NCBI GenBank assembly: GCA_035560235.1
Contig: DATMAG010000120.1
Coordinates: 8,481-72,480, forward strand
Source of the DNA: DASRDU01 sp035560235
GTDB lineage: Bacteria > Acidobacteriota > Blastocatellia > RBC074
DNA: 64,000 bases
Reading direction: 5' to 3'
Numbering within the stretch: the stretch's first letter is position 1; each line of letters opens with the position of its first letter. A program made the translations under genes and the position numbers. Positions 46,285 to 55,056 of this stretch are shown here, one piece after another. A model generated the notes under the pieces. It was not told the DNA's origin. It did no database searches and saw nothing but the letters and a program-made list of their open reading frames with translations.

Positions 46285-47487
46285 ATGAACAGAGGACTGC
46301 GCATAGGCCGGATTTTCGGCATCAGCATTCAGGTTGACGCCAGCTGGATTCTGATTTTTCTGCTCGTGACCTGGAGTCTGGCTGCAGGCGTCTTTCCGGA
46401 GTGGCATCCGGAATGGTCAGGCTGGACGAACCAGGCTGTGGCGATTGCGGGAGCGCTGCTCTTCTTTGTTTCGATTCTGCTGCACGAACTGTCGCACTCG
46501 CTCGTGGCAAAGGCGCGCGGGCTGCCGGTGCGGCGGATTACGCTGTTTCTGTTCGGCGGCGTCTCAAACATCGAACGCGAGCCGCCAACACCAAAGACCG
46601 AATTTCTGATGGCCGTCGTCGGGCCGCTCACAAGCATCGTGCTGGGAGTCATCCTGGTTGCGCTGAGCACGGTCAGCCTTACCTGGCCGGAGGTCTTTCC
46701 GGGAGATACCAGGCAGATCATCGGCGCACTCGGCCCGGTTTCGACGCTGCTGCTGTGGCTCGGGCCGGTCAATATTTTTCTGGGCATCTTCAATCTGCTG
46801 CCCGGGTTTCCGCTCGACGGCGGGCGCATTCTGCGTTCGATTCTCTGGCAGACAAGCGGCGATCTGCAAAAGGCTACAAGATGGGCGGCCTCTGTCGGAC
46901 GCCTCACCGGCTGGCTGTTTATTCTGACTGGCATTGCGATGGTCTTTGGCCTTCGCGTGCCTGTTTTCGGCGCAGGCCTGGTCAGTGGCCTGTGGCTGGT
47001 GCTGATCGGCTGGTTCCTGAGCGATGCGGCGGTGACGAGCTATCAGCAGACAGTGATTCGCAACCTGCTCGAAGATGTCCCGGTCTTCCGGCTGATGCAC
47101 TCGAATGTTCCGGTCGTGCCTCCGACGATGCCCGTCAGCGTGCTGGTTTACGACTGGATTATGGGAACTGATGAACGCGCCTTTCCGGTGATGGAAGCAG
47201 ATCATCTGGTTGGTCTGGTCTGCCTTGAGGATGTGCGCCGGGTGCCGCGCGAGCAGTGGGAGCAGACGACTGTCGGCGAGATCATGACGCGGCTGAATCA
47301 GCTTGATGTCGTGGCCGCTCGCGAAGACGCGAGCGAAGCGCTCGAAAAGCTCACGCGCCGCGACGTGCGTCAGGTGCCGGTTGTTGATAACGGACGGCTG
47401 GTCGGCCTGCTGCGCCGCCGCGACATCATCAAGTGGCTGCAGCTGCAGTCAGGCTTCAACCTGCCCGGCCAGAGCCTGCAGGCCTGA
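46285..47487 (+). CDS. M50 site-2-type metalloprotease with CBS domains
   Basis: About 400 residues from the ATG at 46285 (GAGTGAG upstream). Six membrane helices; zinc motif HELSH in ILLHELSHSLVAKARG and the distal ligand Asp in LLPGFPLDGGR. Two CBS domains follow (LVYDWIMGTDERAFPVMEADHLVGLVCLEDV and VAAREDASEALEKLTRRDVRQVPVVDNGRLVGLLRRRDI). CBS-linked S2P proteases (SpoIVFB-like) cut membrane proteins in response to nucleotide or energy state. Substrate unknown. Confidence 0.9.
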   Translation: MNRGLRIGRIFGISIQVDASWILIFLLVTWSLAAGVFPEWHPEWSGWTNQAVAIAGALLFFVSILLHELSHSLVAKARGLPVRRITLFLFGGVSNIEREPPTPKTEFLMAVVGPLTSIVLGVILVALSTVSLTWPEVFPGDTRQIIGALGPVSTLLLWLGPVNIFLGIFNLLPGFPLDGGRILRSILWQTSGDLQKATRWAASVGRLTGWLFILTGIAMVFGLRVPVFGAGLVSGLWLVLIGWFLSDAAVTSYQQTVIRNLLEDVPVFRLMHSNVPVVPPTMPVSVLVYDWIMGTDERAFPVMEADHLVGLVCLEDVRRVPREQWEQTTVGEIMTRLNQLDVVAAREDASEALEKLTRRDVRQVPVVDNGRLVGLLRRRDIIKWLQLQSGFNLPGQSLQA

Positions 47488-47506
47488 ACCGCCGGGATTG
47501 CTGAAA

Positions 47507-47538
47507 CTCTGCTGCGGGCAATTCAGCCCGCAGCAGAG
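47507..47538. terminator. 13-bp hairpin between convergent genes
   Basis: CTCTGCTGCGGGC and GCCCGCAGCAGAG pair perfectly with a 6-nt loop. It stands between convergent M50 and DoxX genes and may end both transcripts. Confidence 0.65.
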
Positions 47539-47574
47539 CGAGTCTGTGGTTACGGGAACGGCGCTGCTTTATCT

Positions 47575-48039
47575 TCAGGCCGGGCGTCCGATGATCGGGG
47601 GATGGCTTTCGTAGCTGCCTGCTGCGTGCCGCTCACGGCGGCGCAGGAGCGTATCAAGGGCAAGGACATTGTACTCAGAGTAGAAGATCAGAAAGAACGT
47701 GCAGAGTGAATAGAGCAGATTCTGTGCGACTGTCTGCGGCTGTTGCAGCAGAATCACTCCAATCGTCAGCCCCATCATCAGGACTGCCATCAGCGACAGG
47801 CCCACCAGCGTAAACAGACCGAGCAGTACCAGCACGCCGACAATGATTTCAAGAAAGGGCAGAAGCAGACTGAAGAGATGAACCAGGCCGGACGGCGCAG
47901 GTGTCTTTGCAAACTGCCCGCCCATCATTTCGGCAAAAGCGCCCGGCCCCGCCATCAGCTTGCCGAGACCATAAAAGAGAAAGATCAGCCCGAGGCTGAC
48001 TCTCAGCAAAAGGTATCCCCAGTGTTTGTAGCTTTCCAT
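47575..48039 (-). CDS. DoxX family membrane protein
   Basis: About 154 residues from the ATG at 48039 with GGAGG upstream. Four membrane helices; RVSLGLIFLFYGLGKLM, LPFLEIIVGVLVLLGLFTLVGL and FFLIFYSEYN fit DoxX/DoxD. Family members act in quinone-linked redox or oxidative-stress complexes. It has a short His/Arg tail. It lies 18 bases downstream of the HTH-like gene. Confidence 0.82.
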   Translation of the reverse strand: MESYKHWGYLLLRVSLGLIFLFYGLGKLMAGPGAFAEMMGGQFAKTPAPSGLVHLFSLLLPFLEIIVGVLVLLGLFTLVGLSLMAVLMMGLTIGVILLQQPQTVAQNLLYSLCTFFLIFYSEYNVLALDTLLRRRERHAAGSYESHPPIIGRPA

Positions 48040-48057
48040 ATGCTCCTCCCTTCGCAA

Positions 48058-48621
48058 TCAGGCTCCGGCCCGTGTTTCCGGCTGAGGACGCGCGTCGGGC
48101 GGCGGAGTCCCGGTTTCATCTTCTTCGTCTTCTGTCTCTTCAATCAAAGCCGGATTCAGATCAGCTTCACTGAGCCGTTCCATCAGCCAGTGACGAAAGA
48201 TTTCAGCTTCGTGGCCTTTGCGCGTCCACCGCGCGCGATTGAACATCGTCATCGCCATCATCAGCGCGTGATGCTGCCCGGCGCGATCACCGGCCAGTTC
48301 AAACTGATGATACAGGCGATCAATCAAATCCACGCTCTGCCGCGCCGCCTCTTCATCTCTGAAGCCGAGCTTCCCGGCAAAGAATCTTGAGTAAACATTC
48401 ATCGGCTGGCCGGTCGTCGTGTACAGATCGAAATAGCCGCTGATCAGTCCCGCCTGCTGCAGAACCGAAGCGACATAACCGGGCCGCGAGCCGGTAATCA
48501 TTGCCAGATCCTCAACGCTGCCCACGCCGTTCGTGAAGAGCGCAATGATCTGATCCTTTTTCGATACGCGCCGCTCGCGCTGCGCGCCTGATTCACGTTC
48601 ACGCATTAAGTCTCGTTTCAT
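48058..48621 (-). CDS. Winged-helix-like protein of unknown function
   Basis: About 187 residues from the ATG at 48621. The N-terminus is basic, then KKDQIIALFTNGVGSVEDLAMITGSRPGYVASVLQQAGLI reads as a helix-turn-helix. A helical domain with RFFAGKLGFRDEEAARQSVDLIDRLYHQF and an acidic tail (EETEDEEDETG) follow. Family not recognised. It is divergent from the UDG gene, with starts only about 15 bases apart. Confidence 0.6.
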   Translation of the reverse strand: MKRDLMRERESGAQRERRVSKKDQIIALFTNGVGSVEDLAMITGSRPGYVASVLQQAGLISGYFDLYTTTGQPMNVYSRFFAGKLGFRDEEAARQSVDLIDRLYHQFELAGDRAGQHHALMMAMTMFNRARWTRKGHEAEIFRHWLMERLSEADLNPALIEETEDEEDETGTPPPDARPQPETRAGA

Positions 48622-48635
48622 ACACTGTGAATAGT

Positions 48636-49250
48636 ATGCAAATTGCAAGCCTCATCGGTGCCATGCCGAAACAGCAGTTGAAGAAAAAAGCTGAGAATGA
48701 ACGGCGGCTCGAAGAACTGGCCGCCGCAATTCGCGTCTGTGTCAGATGCCCGCTGCACGAATCGCGCACTCTGGCCGTGCCGGGCGACGGAACAGTGAAG
48801 GCAAAGGTGATGATTATCGGCGAAGCGCCGGGGCGCGATGAGGATACGACCGGACATCCGTTTGTGGGCGCAGCCGGGCGCTTTCTCGACTCGGTGCTTG
48901 AGGGCAGCGGCATCAGACGCGAGGATCTTTTCATCACCAACACGGTCAAATGCCGTCCGCCGCAGAACCGCACGCCGCGCAGGCTGGAAGTTGACACCTG
49001 CACCTCGAACTATCTGTTCGAGCAGATTGAACTCATCAATCCGCAGCTCGTCATGCTGCTCGGCAGCGTGGCGGCAAAAAAAGTGCTGGGAATCAAAACC
49101 ATCGGCGAGGCGCGCGGGCAGGTCATCGAACGCGACGGGCGCAAATATCTGGTCGGTTATCACCCGGCAGTCAGGTTTTATCGTGAAGACCTGGCCGAAA
49201 AGGTCAGAGAGGATTTCGATCTGCTCAGAAGAGTAATCGAACAATTGTAA
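48636..49250 (+). CDS. Uracil-DNA glycosylase, iron-sulfur type (family 4)
   Basis: About 204 residues. The Fe-S ligands appear in CVRCPLH and later in PRRLEVDTCTSNY. The uracil-binding motif is GEAPGRDEDTTGHPFVGAAG and the C-terminal motif is VGYHPAVRFY. It removes uracil from DNA. The start is uncertain: GTG 48627, ATG 48636 or ATG 48663, none with a good Shine-Dalgarno. Confidence 0.9.
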   Translation: MQIASLIGAMPKQQLKKKAENERRLEELAAAIRVCVRCPLHESRTLAVPGDGTVKAKVMIIGEAPGRDEDTTGHPFVGAAGRFLDSVLEGSGIRREDLFITNTVKCRPPQNRTPRRLEVDTCTSNYLFEQIELINPQLVMLLGSVAAKKVLGIKTIGEARGQVIERDGRKYLVGYHPAVRFYREDLAEKVREDFDLLRRVIEQL

Positions 49251-49259
49251 TCGCGCATT

Positions 49260-49290
49260 CTGTTCGCCGGACTGTCGGCCCGGCGAACAG
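49260..49290 (+). terminator. Hairpin after the UDG gene
   Basis: CTGTTCGCCGG/CCGGCGAACAG, 11 bp, 9-nt loop; no T-run. Probably a terminator or leader of the YHS gene. Confidence 0.5.
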
Positions 49291-49311
49291 TCAGTGAAAG
49301 GAGAAACAGTC

Positions 49312-49497
49312 ATGGCATCACACACTGATCCCGTCTGCGGAATGCAGGTTGATGAAGAGAATGCCGCCGGTGAATCGGAGTATCTGGAGCAGAGGTATTA
49401 CTTCTGCTCGGAAGACTGCAAGCACAAGTTCGACCAGCGCCCGGAAGATTACGTGGTCAGAAGCGGACAGGCCGGGCGCAGCGTGACGAGCGGCTGA
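49312..49497 (+). CDS. Small YHS-domain protein
   Basis: 61 residues from the ATG at 49312 after AAAGGAGAAA. DPVCGMQVDEENAAGESEYLEQRYYFCSEDCKHKF is the complete YHS domain, including the metal-binding Cys pairs. YHS domains often bind copper or other heavy metals. It lies in a cluster of metal and stress proteins. Confidence 0.88.
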   Translation: MASHTDPVCGMQVDEENAAGESEYLEQRYYFCSEDCKHKFDQRPEDYVVRSGQAGRSVTSG

Positions 49498-49546
49498 GGC
49501 GCTTCAGGGGCCGGGGCTCAACGGATTTTTTCAGGAGGAAGTGAGA

Positions 49547-50113
49547 ATGCTGACCCGCTTGCGACGACGCAGAGATGAGGATGTCCTGAAAGGCCTGCTG
49601 GTCGGCGCGATCAGCGGGCTGGCTGCATCCTGGGTGATGAATCAGTTTCAGGCGTGGCTGAGCCATATGGCTGGCAGCGACGGTAATTCGCACGGCGCGC
49701 AGTCAGAGCAGCAGGGCACACCGCCGCACGGACAGCAGCCGCGCAGCGAAAATTCGGACGATGACGCGACTGAAAGACTCGCGGCTGTGCTGTCTGAAAA
49801 CATTGCCGGACAGATGCTGACTGAAGACGAAAAGAAGTCTGCAGGCACAGCCCTTCACTATGCTTTTGGCGTCACGACCGGCGCGGCTTACGGCGCGGCA
49901 GCCGAACTGCTGCCACAGGTGAAGGCCGGAGCCGGAATACCATTCGGCGCGCTGGTCTGGCTGACGGCGGATGAGGGCGTCGTGCCTGCGCTCGGGCTGT
50001 CGAAAACGCCGACAGATTATCCGCTGTCAATTCATGCTTACTCACTGGCTTCGCATCTGGTCTACGGCGCGACAACCGAAGGCCTGCGCCGTGTGCTGCG
50101 CCCTTTGCTCTGA
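49547..50113 (+). CDS. DUF1440-like membrane protein
   Basis: About 188 residues from the ATG at 49547, eight bases after AGGAGG. VLKGLLVGAISGLAASWVMNQF, an Asp/Ser/Gln-rich middle, then LHYAFGVTTGAAYGAAAELLP, GIPFGALVWLTADEGVVPALGL and HLVYGATTEGLRR, as in YagU/DUF1440 proteins. About four membrane helices. Role unknown. Confidence 0.72.
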   Translation: MLTRLRRRRDEDVLKGLLVGAISGLAASWVMNQFQAWLSHMAGSDGNSHGAQSEQQGTPPHGQQPRSENSDDDATERLAAVLSENIAGQMLTEDEKKSAGTALHYAFGVTTGAAYGAAAELLPQVKAGAGIPFGALVWLTADEGVVPALGLSKTPTDYPLSIHAYSLASHLVYGATTEGLRRVLRPLL

Positions 50114-50216
50114 GGCGCGCTGTTCGAATTGAACAGGATCATTTGAAAACAGGTCGTTCGGATCACGTGCAGAGAGTGAACTGAGAGCCGCCTGATAAAT
50201 CACGTGGAGCAGATTT

Positions 50217-50726
50217 ATGTCACAGTTCAGCAGATGGAATGATGACCGCGAGCGCAGCTACGTCGAACGCGCCGCTGATGAGGTTCGCGCCTGGCTCGGT
50301 GACGACGAGGCTGTCAGGCGCAGGCGCGAGGATATGCGGCGCAACAGCCGGGGCGAGGGCCGTTACAAGGGCACCTTTGATCGCGCCGATCTGCATGGCT
50401 TCGGTTACGAAAGCGCGGAGAGCGGCATCCGGCAGCCGCGAACCCGTCACGAATGGGAACGGATGCGCGGCCCGTATGCAGGGCGCGGTCCGCAGGGGGA
50501 CAGGCGCTCTGATGAGCGAATCGCGGAAGAGATCAATGAGCAGCTGACGCATCACGGAATGATTGATGCCACACAGATTCAGGTCAGAGTGCAGGATGGC
50601 GAGGTCACGCATGAAGGCACTGTCGGCAGCCGCGCGGAGCGGCGCCTGGCTGAGGCCGCTGCTGAATCCTGCTCCGGCGTCAGAGAAGTTTTCAATCACC
50701 TGCGGGTCAATCGAAATGGTCAGTAA
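50217..50726 (+). CDS. BON-domain protein, short paralogue
   Basis: 169 residues, a short version of the protein at 42359. It shares the acidic/basic head (ADEVRAWLGDDEAVRRRR), a GPYAGRGPQGDRRSDERI segment and the BON domain (INEQLTHHGMIDATQIQV...ESCSGVREVFNHLRV). It lacks the Gly/Tyr/Arg repeat region. No signal peptide. Likely a gene-duplication partner. Confidence 0.83.
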   Translation: MSQFSRWNDDRERSYVERAADEVRAWLGDDEAVRRRREDMRRNSRGEGRYKGTFDRADLHGFGYESAESGIRQPRTRHEWERMRGPYAGRGPQGDRRSDERIAEEINEQLTHHGMIDATQIQVRVQDGEVTHEGTVGSRAERRLAEAAAESCSGVREVFNHLRVNRNGQ

Positions 50727-50809
50727 CAGCAGATCGGATTTCAACTCAGTGTCTGGAAGCCGCAATTGAAAACTGACCGGAAAGTCTGCACTGCATTCAC
50801 CAGAAGGTT

Positions 50810-52294
50810 ATGATGATCGCTTCAGTAAATCAGTGGCTGAAGCGCGCACGCACGGCGGCCTGGCTGACCGGGCTGCTGTCGGCTGCCGTTGCGGGACAGA
50901 GTGTGCCGGGGCCGGGATTCAATCTTTTTTCGCCGCCGCAGGAGATTGAAATCGGGCGGGAATCAGCCGCACAAATCGAGCGGCAGGCGCCGCTGCTGCG
51001 CGATGCCACTCTCAGCAGTTATCTCAATCGCATCGGGCTGCAGCTCGCCGCGCAGGCTCCGGGCGAGCGTTACCCGTGGAGCTTCAGAGTCATCAATGTT
51101 CCTGACATTGCCGCATTCGCGCTGCCGGGCGGGCCTGTTTATCTGACTCGCGGAGCGATTGAAGCGGCGCACAGCGAAGGAGAGCTGGCCGGACTGATTG
51201 CGCACGCGCTGGCGCATATTGCCCTGCGTCACGGGGCCGGGCAGGCCTCGAAGGCATATCTGGCGCAGGCGGGCCTGAGCGTGATGGGCGGGCTGCCGGG
51301 CGGTGCGCTGGCCGGGATCATCGGCGCGGTGGGTGGTTGCGGACTCAATCCGGTCTTTCTCAATTACAGCCGCGAGGCCGAGATGCAGGCCGATCTGCTG
51401 AGTGCGCAGATGCTGGCGCAGGCCGGATACGATCCGCGCGAACTTGCGAGCTTCTTCGAGACGGCGCGCCGCAGCGGGAATGCTCAGTCCGGGCAGACAT
51501 CCTGCTTCAGCGATCATCCGTCGCTGCTCAGTCGGCGCGAGCGCGTCATCCAGTCGGCCATGCAACTGCTCGTGCCGCGCCCGCTGCAGCGTGGCTACAG
51601 CTTCGATCAGATGCAGCATTACGTCGCAAGCCTGCCGCGTTCAGACCTCAGAAGCATTCCTTTTGGCGGCGCAGTGGCGGGTGTGTCGCGGCCACCGTCG
51701 GGCGCGGTGATTGATGTTCGCATCGAAAAGCCTTCTCCCCGAACCATCATCTGGCGTCAGCCGGGGAGCCTTTATAACGTCGCTTATCCGGATAACTGGC
51801 AGGCCTGGCCGAGCAGCGACAGGTTCGGGGTGACTTTCGTTCCGGCGGGCGGAGCCGTGCAGAGAAACGGCATCGAGCAGCTTGTGTACGGCGCAATGAT
51901 CAATCACTACCGCCCGCTTGGCGACAACAGCCGGTTCAGCGGGCGGCCACAGCGCAGGCTGCGTTACGTCGGCGGACGCGGCGCGCTGCCCGAGGCGACG
52001 AATGATCTGCTCAACAGCCTCCTGCAGAATAATCCGCAGCTCGATTACGTGCGCGGTTCAGCGCGCCGGGGAACGATTGACGGAGGCCGGGCGATCACGC
52101 TGACGCTGACCGGACGTTCACCCATCACCGGACGCGCCCAGCAGGTGCAGCTTTACACGCGGACGCGCGATGAAGAGCGCATAAATGATGCGCTCTTCAT
52201 CGCGCCGGATGATGAGTTCGCTGACCTCCGTCACATCTTCAATCAGATGCTGCGCAGCCTGAACATTGATGATCGGGCGCTGGACGAGAACTGA
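50810..52294 (+). CDS. M48-like peptidase homologue lacking the catalytic Glu
   Basis: 494 residues with signal peptide (AWLTGLLSAAVAGQ). The M48 fold is clear (EIEIGRESAAQIERQ, FALPGGPVYLTRGAIEAAHSEGELAGLIAHALAHIALRHG), but the zinc motif HExxH reads His132-Ala-Leu-Ala-His136. The downstream ligand Glu191 in SREAEMQAD is retained. Zinc could still bind but peptide hydrolysis should be lost. A long C-terminal region (about 260-494) is unlike BepA TPR repeats. Probable pseudoprotease chaperone or binding protein in the periplasm. Confidence 0.82.
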   Translation: MMIASVNQWLKRARTAAWLTGLLSAAVAGQSVPGPGFNLFSPPQEIEIGRESAAQIERQAPLLRDATLSSYLNRIGLQLAAQAPGERYPWSFRVINVPDIAAFALPGGPVYLTRGAIEAAHSEGELAGLIAHALAHIALRHGAGQASKAYLAQAGLSVMGGLPGGALAGIIGAVGGCGLNPVFLNYSREAEMQADLLSAQMLAQAGYDPRELASFFETARRSGNAQSGQTSCFSDHPSLLSRRERVIQSAMQLLVPRPLQRGYSFDQMQHYVASLPRSDLRSIPFGGAVAGVSRPPSGAVIDVRIEKPSPRTIIWRQPGSLYNVAYPDNWQAWPSSDRFGVTFVPAGGAVQRNGIEQLVYGAMINHYRPLGDNSRFSGRPQRRLRYVGGRGALPEATNDLLNSLLQNNPQLDYVRGSARRGTIDGGRAITLTLTGRSPITGRAQQVQLYTRTRDEERINDALFIAPDDEFADLRHIFNQMLRSLNIDDRALDEN

Positions 52295-52310
52295 CCGGAA
52301 GGCTCGGCTG

Positions 52311-53345
52311 ATGGACGTGATTCTCTTTCCCTTTGGTGATTACTGGTGGCTGTACGCAGGCTTTGTCGTCTTCGTGCTGCTGATGCTGGCGCTCGATCTG
52401 GGCGTTTTTCAGCGCCACGCGCACGCGGTTTCGTTTCGTGAGGCTGCGATCTGGAGCGCCGTCTGGGTGATCCTCTCGCTCGGATTCAATTTTGCTCTCT
52501 GGCGCTATGCGCTCTGGCAACTGCCGCGCGATCCGCGTCTCGCGGCAATTCCCGGTTTCGATCCCGAAGCGGCGGCGTGGCAGGCGGCGCTGGAATTTCT
52601 GACCGGCTATGTGGTCGAAAAATCGCTCTCGGTTGATAACATCTTCATCTTCGTTGTCATCTTCAGCTACTTCAATACTCCGGCCAGATATCAGCACCGG
52701 GTGCTTTTTTACGGCATCCTGGGCGCGCTCGTCTTTCGCGCCAGCTTCATCGCCATCGGCACGGCGCTCGTGCAGTATCACTGGGTGCTGGTGGTCTTCG
52801 GCCTCTTTCTGATCGTCACGGGCGGGCGGATGATCTTTGCCGGTCGCGAAAAGTACGAGCCGGAGCGCAACCCGCTGCTGCGGCTCTTCCAGCGGCTGGT
52901 TCCGGTGACGGCTGAGCCTGAGGATGAGCATTTCTTCGTGCGGCAGAACGGCAGGCTGCACGCCACGCCGCTGCTGATTGCGCTCTTCGTCCTTGAAATG
53001 ACGGACATCATCTTTGCGATTGATTCGGTGCCCGCGATCTTTGCGCTGACGAATGAGCCGCTGATCGTCTTCACTTCAAACATCCTTGCGATTCTCGGCC
53101 TGCGTTCGATGTACTTCATGCTCGCCGGAGCGGTGGAAAAATTTCATCTGCTCAAATACGGCCTGGCGGTCGTGCTTATCTTTGTTGGCCTGAAGATGGT
53201 CTGGCTCAATGATCTCTTTGGCGGCAAATTCCCGATCAGCCTCTCGCTCGGCATCATCATCTCAACCATCGGCGCTTCGATTGTTCTTTCGCTGCTCTTT
53301 CCGAAACGTGCGCAGGCGTGGCACAGGCGCGAGCGGCACATCTGA
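52311..53345 (+). CDS. TerC family membrane protein
   Basis: About 344 residues from the ATG at 52311 with GGAAGG upstream. Nine or so membrane helices; FLTGYVVEKSLSVDNIFIFVVIFSYF and LFVLEMTDIIFAIDSVPAIFALT carry the paired acidic motifs of TerC/Alx. Family members export Mn2+ or load exoenzymes with it. Start is close to the M48-like stop, so they may be co-transcribed. Confidence 0.9.
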   Translation: MDVILFPFGDYWWLYAGFVVFVLLMLALDLGVFQRHAHAVSFREAAIWSAVWVILSLGFNFALWRYALWQLPRDPRLAAIPGFDPEAAAWQAALEFLTGYVVEKSLSVDNIFIFVVIFSYFNTPARYQHRVLFYGILGALVFRASFIAIGTALVQYHWVLVVFGLFLIVTGGRMIFAGREKYEPERNPLLRLFQRLVPVTAEPEDEHFFVRQNGRLHATPLLIALFVLEMTDIIFAIDSVPAIFALTNEPLIVFTSNILAILGLRSMYFMLAGAVEKFHLLKYGLAVVLIFVGLKMVWLNDLFGGKFPISLSLGIIISTIGASIVLSLLFPKRAQAWHRRERHI

Positions 53346-53429
53346 ATTGCGGCACGATGCCGGGCTGATGACTTTGTCCTCCGGAGGCGGTCCAGGGCTT
53401 GCAGGTGATGAGCGCGGAGGATGCATCGG

Positions 53430-53672
53430 ATGACTGAATGGGAAGACCCTGATCCTGAAAAAATTGCCTTCGAACTGATCGAGCAGTATGCGCCGGAGGT
53501 GGCTGAACTGCTGCTCGAAATGGCCGCACAGTCAGATTCGCTGCCGGAACTGACCGCGCGACTGTACGACCTGGCGCTTGAGAACGATCTGCCCGAAGAG
53601 GATTTCAGAGCCGCTGCCATCGCGCTGCGTTACGCCCGCCGTTCACTGACCGCACCTGTGCTGACTCACTGA
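53430..53672 (+). CDS. Small acidic helical protein
   Basis: About 80 residues from the ATG at 53430, nine bases after GGAGG; an ATG at 53421 is too close. Acidic and helical (PDPEKIAFELIEQYAPEVAELLLEMAAQ...LPEEDFRAAAIALRYARRS). No family recognised. Plausible because of the ribosome site and composition. Confidence 0.6.
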   Translation: MTEWEDPDPEKIAFELIEQYAPEVAELLLEMAAQSDSLPELTARLYDLALENDLPEEDFRAAAIALRYARRSLTAPVLTH

Positions 53673-53884
53673 TCCAGCGCCGTCACACACTCAGAGCATA
53701 TTTCAGGAGCCGTTGTCGAACAGTTGCTCAATGCATTTTTTATACAGGATTGTTCGCAGTGCGGGCAGCGGGCGTATGTTTTAGAAACAAGCGGCGGCTG
53801 CGCGGATTGAAAATCCTGAGCAAAGCGGCGACCGCAGGCGGGCGAAAAACTGGCACATCCCTTGCGAATGTTCTGGTGAAGCAT
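53666..53884 (-). CDS. Possible small zinc-ribbon protein
   Basis: Minus-strand frame of up to 72 residues with two Cys pairs, YARCPHCEQ and EICSECV, as in zinc ribbons. The stop overlaps the plus-strand gene end by seven bases and the gene is divergent from the Cys-rich copper-protein gene. No ribosome site was found, so it remains uncertain. Confidence 0.3.
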   Translation of the reverse strand: MLHQNIRKGCASFSPACGRRFAQDFQSAQPPLVSKTYARCPHCEQSCIKNALSNCSTTAPEICSECVTALDQ

Positions 53885-53908
53885 TCCGGATGAAGGGAGT
53901 ACCAACTC

Positions 53909-54287
53909 ATGGCTTCAAAACCTGAGGCTGTTCGGCAGACGGCGGAGCAGATTCGCCGGTGTATTGAACTCTGCCAGAACTGCCACACTGTCTGTCTGCG
54001 CACCCTCGCTTACTGCCTGCGCATGGGTGGACAGCAGGCCGCTGAACAGCATCTGCGAGTGATGACCGACTGCGCTGAAATCTGTCAGACGAGCGCTGAT
54101 TTCATGCTGCGCGGTTCCGATTTTCACGCCCGCGTCTGTGGCGTCTGCGCTGAAGTCTGCGTGCGCTGCGCCGAATCGTGCGAGGCATGAGGCATTCGGA
54201 GATGATGACCGGATGAAGGCCTGCGCTGAAACCTGTCGTGAATGCGCCGAATCCTGCCGCACCATGGCTGACACCGCAGCCGCATAA
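53909..54287 (+). pseudogene. Four-helix Cys-rich copper-binding protein, frameshifted by a 7-base duplication
   Basis: The first frame (53909-54190, 93 residues) has RRCIELCQNCHTVCLRT, a Cys pattern typical of the Csp-like four-helix copper-storage family (many CxxxC pairs), and stops at TGA. The continuation in another frame (to TAA at 54285-54287) is EAFGDDDRMKACAETCRECAESC. The two join perfectly if one copy of a tandem GAGGCAT (54182-54188 and 54189-54195) is removed, giving about 123 residues. Either a recent mutation, slippage-prone variable locus or a sequencing error. The short product may still bind some copper. Confidence 0.8.
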
Positions 54288-54316
54288 CAACCCTGATTTC
54301 TCACGAAAGGCCAAAG

Positions 54317-54952
54317 ATGAATTACCAGGCGAAACAGTTCAATCTGAGCGGGCTCAGTGGCATCTCGGATCAGACGCTGGAGATGCACTTCAAGCTCTAC
54401 GAAGGTTACGTCAAGGGCACCAATCTGCTGAATGAAAAGATCAGCGAAATACTGAAGAGCGGAAAAGTCGAACAGGCGGATCAGCCGGCTTATTCGGAAC
54501 TGAAGCGGCGGCTCGGCTTTGAATACAACGGCATGGTGCTGCACGAATATTACTTCGGCAATCTGATGCAGGGCGGCGGCGGCGATGCGCCGTCAGGCTC
54601 AGGGTTTTTCCAGGCGGCGGAAACGAGCTGCGGCAGCTATCAGGTCTGGAAGGAGGATTTCATCAGCGTCGGCAGGATGCGCGGAGTCGGCTGGGCGATC
54701 TGTTATCAGGATCCGCAGAGCGGGCTGCTCTCGAATCACTGGATCACGCTGCACCAGGTCAATAACATCGCGGGTTTCACGCCCATCCTCGTGATGGATG
54801 TGTGGGAACACGCCTTTCTGCTTGATTACGCTCCGGCAGAGCGACCGAAATATATCGAGGCTTTCTTCTCAAATATCAACTGGCAGGCTGTCGAAGCGCG
54901 CCTTGCAGGACCCGGTCAGACCGGGACGCAGACCCGTCGTTCGACTGTCTGA
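54317..54952 (+). CDS. Fe/Mn superoxide dismutase family protein
   Basis: 211 residues. Ligands: His in MHFKLYEGYV, His in VLHEYYFGNL, Asp and His in DVWEHAFLLDY. Typical SOD flanks include GVGWAICYQDPQSG. No signal peptide, so cytoplasmic. The C-terminus is extended (GPGQTGTQTRRS). A second copy is at 62601; they share length and most motifs. Dismutates superoxide; metal not determinable by eye. Confidence 0.85.
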   Translation: MNYQAKQFNLSGLSGISDQTLEMHFKLYEGYVKGTNLLNEKISEILKSGKVEQADQPAYSELKRRLGFEYNGMVLHEYYFGNLMQGGGGDAPSGSGFFQAAETSCGSYQVWKEDFISVGRMRGVGWAICYQDPQSGLLSNHWITLHQVNNIAGFTPILVMDVWEHAFLLDYAPAERPKYIEAFFSNINWQAVEARLAGPGQTGTQTRRSTV

Positions 54953-55056
54953 TGAAATGAAAGTCATGAGACTGCGTTCTTTGAACTGACAGAAACGGCG
55001 CGAGGCGTACTGTCAGCCCCACCGCTGAACGCCACACTGGGTAAGGAGAATATCAG

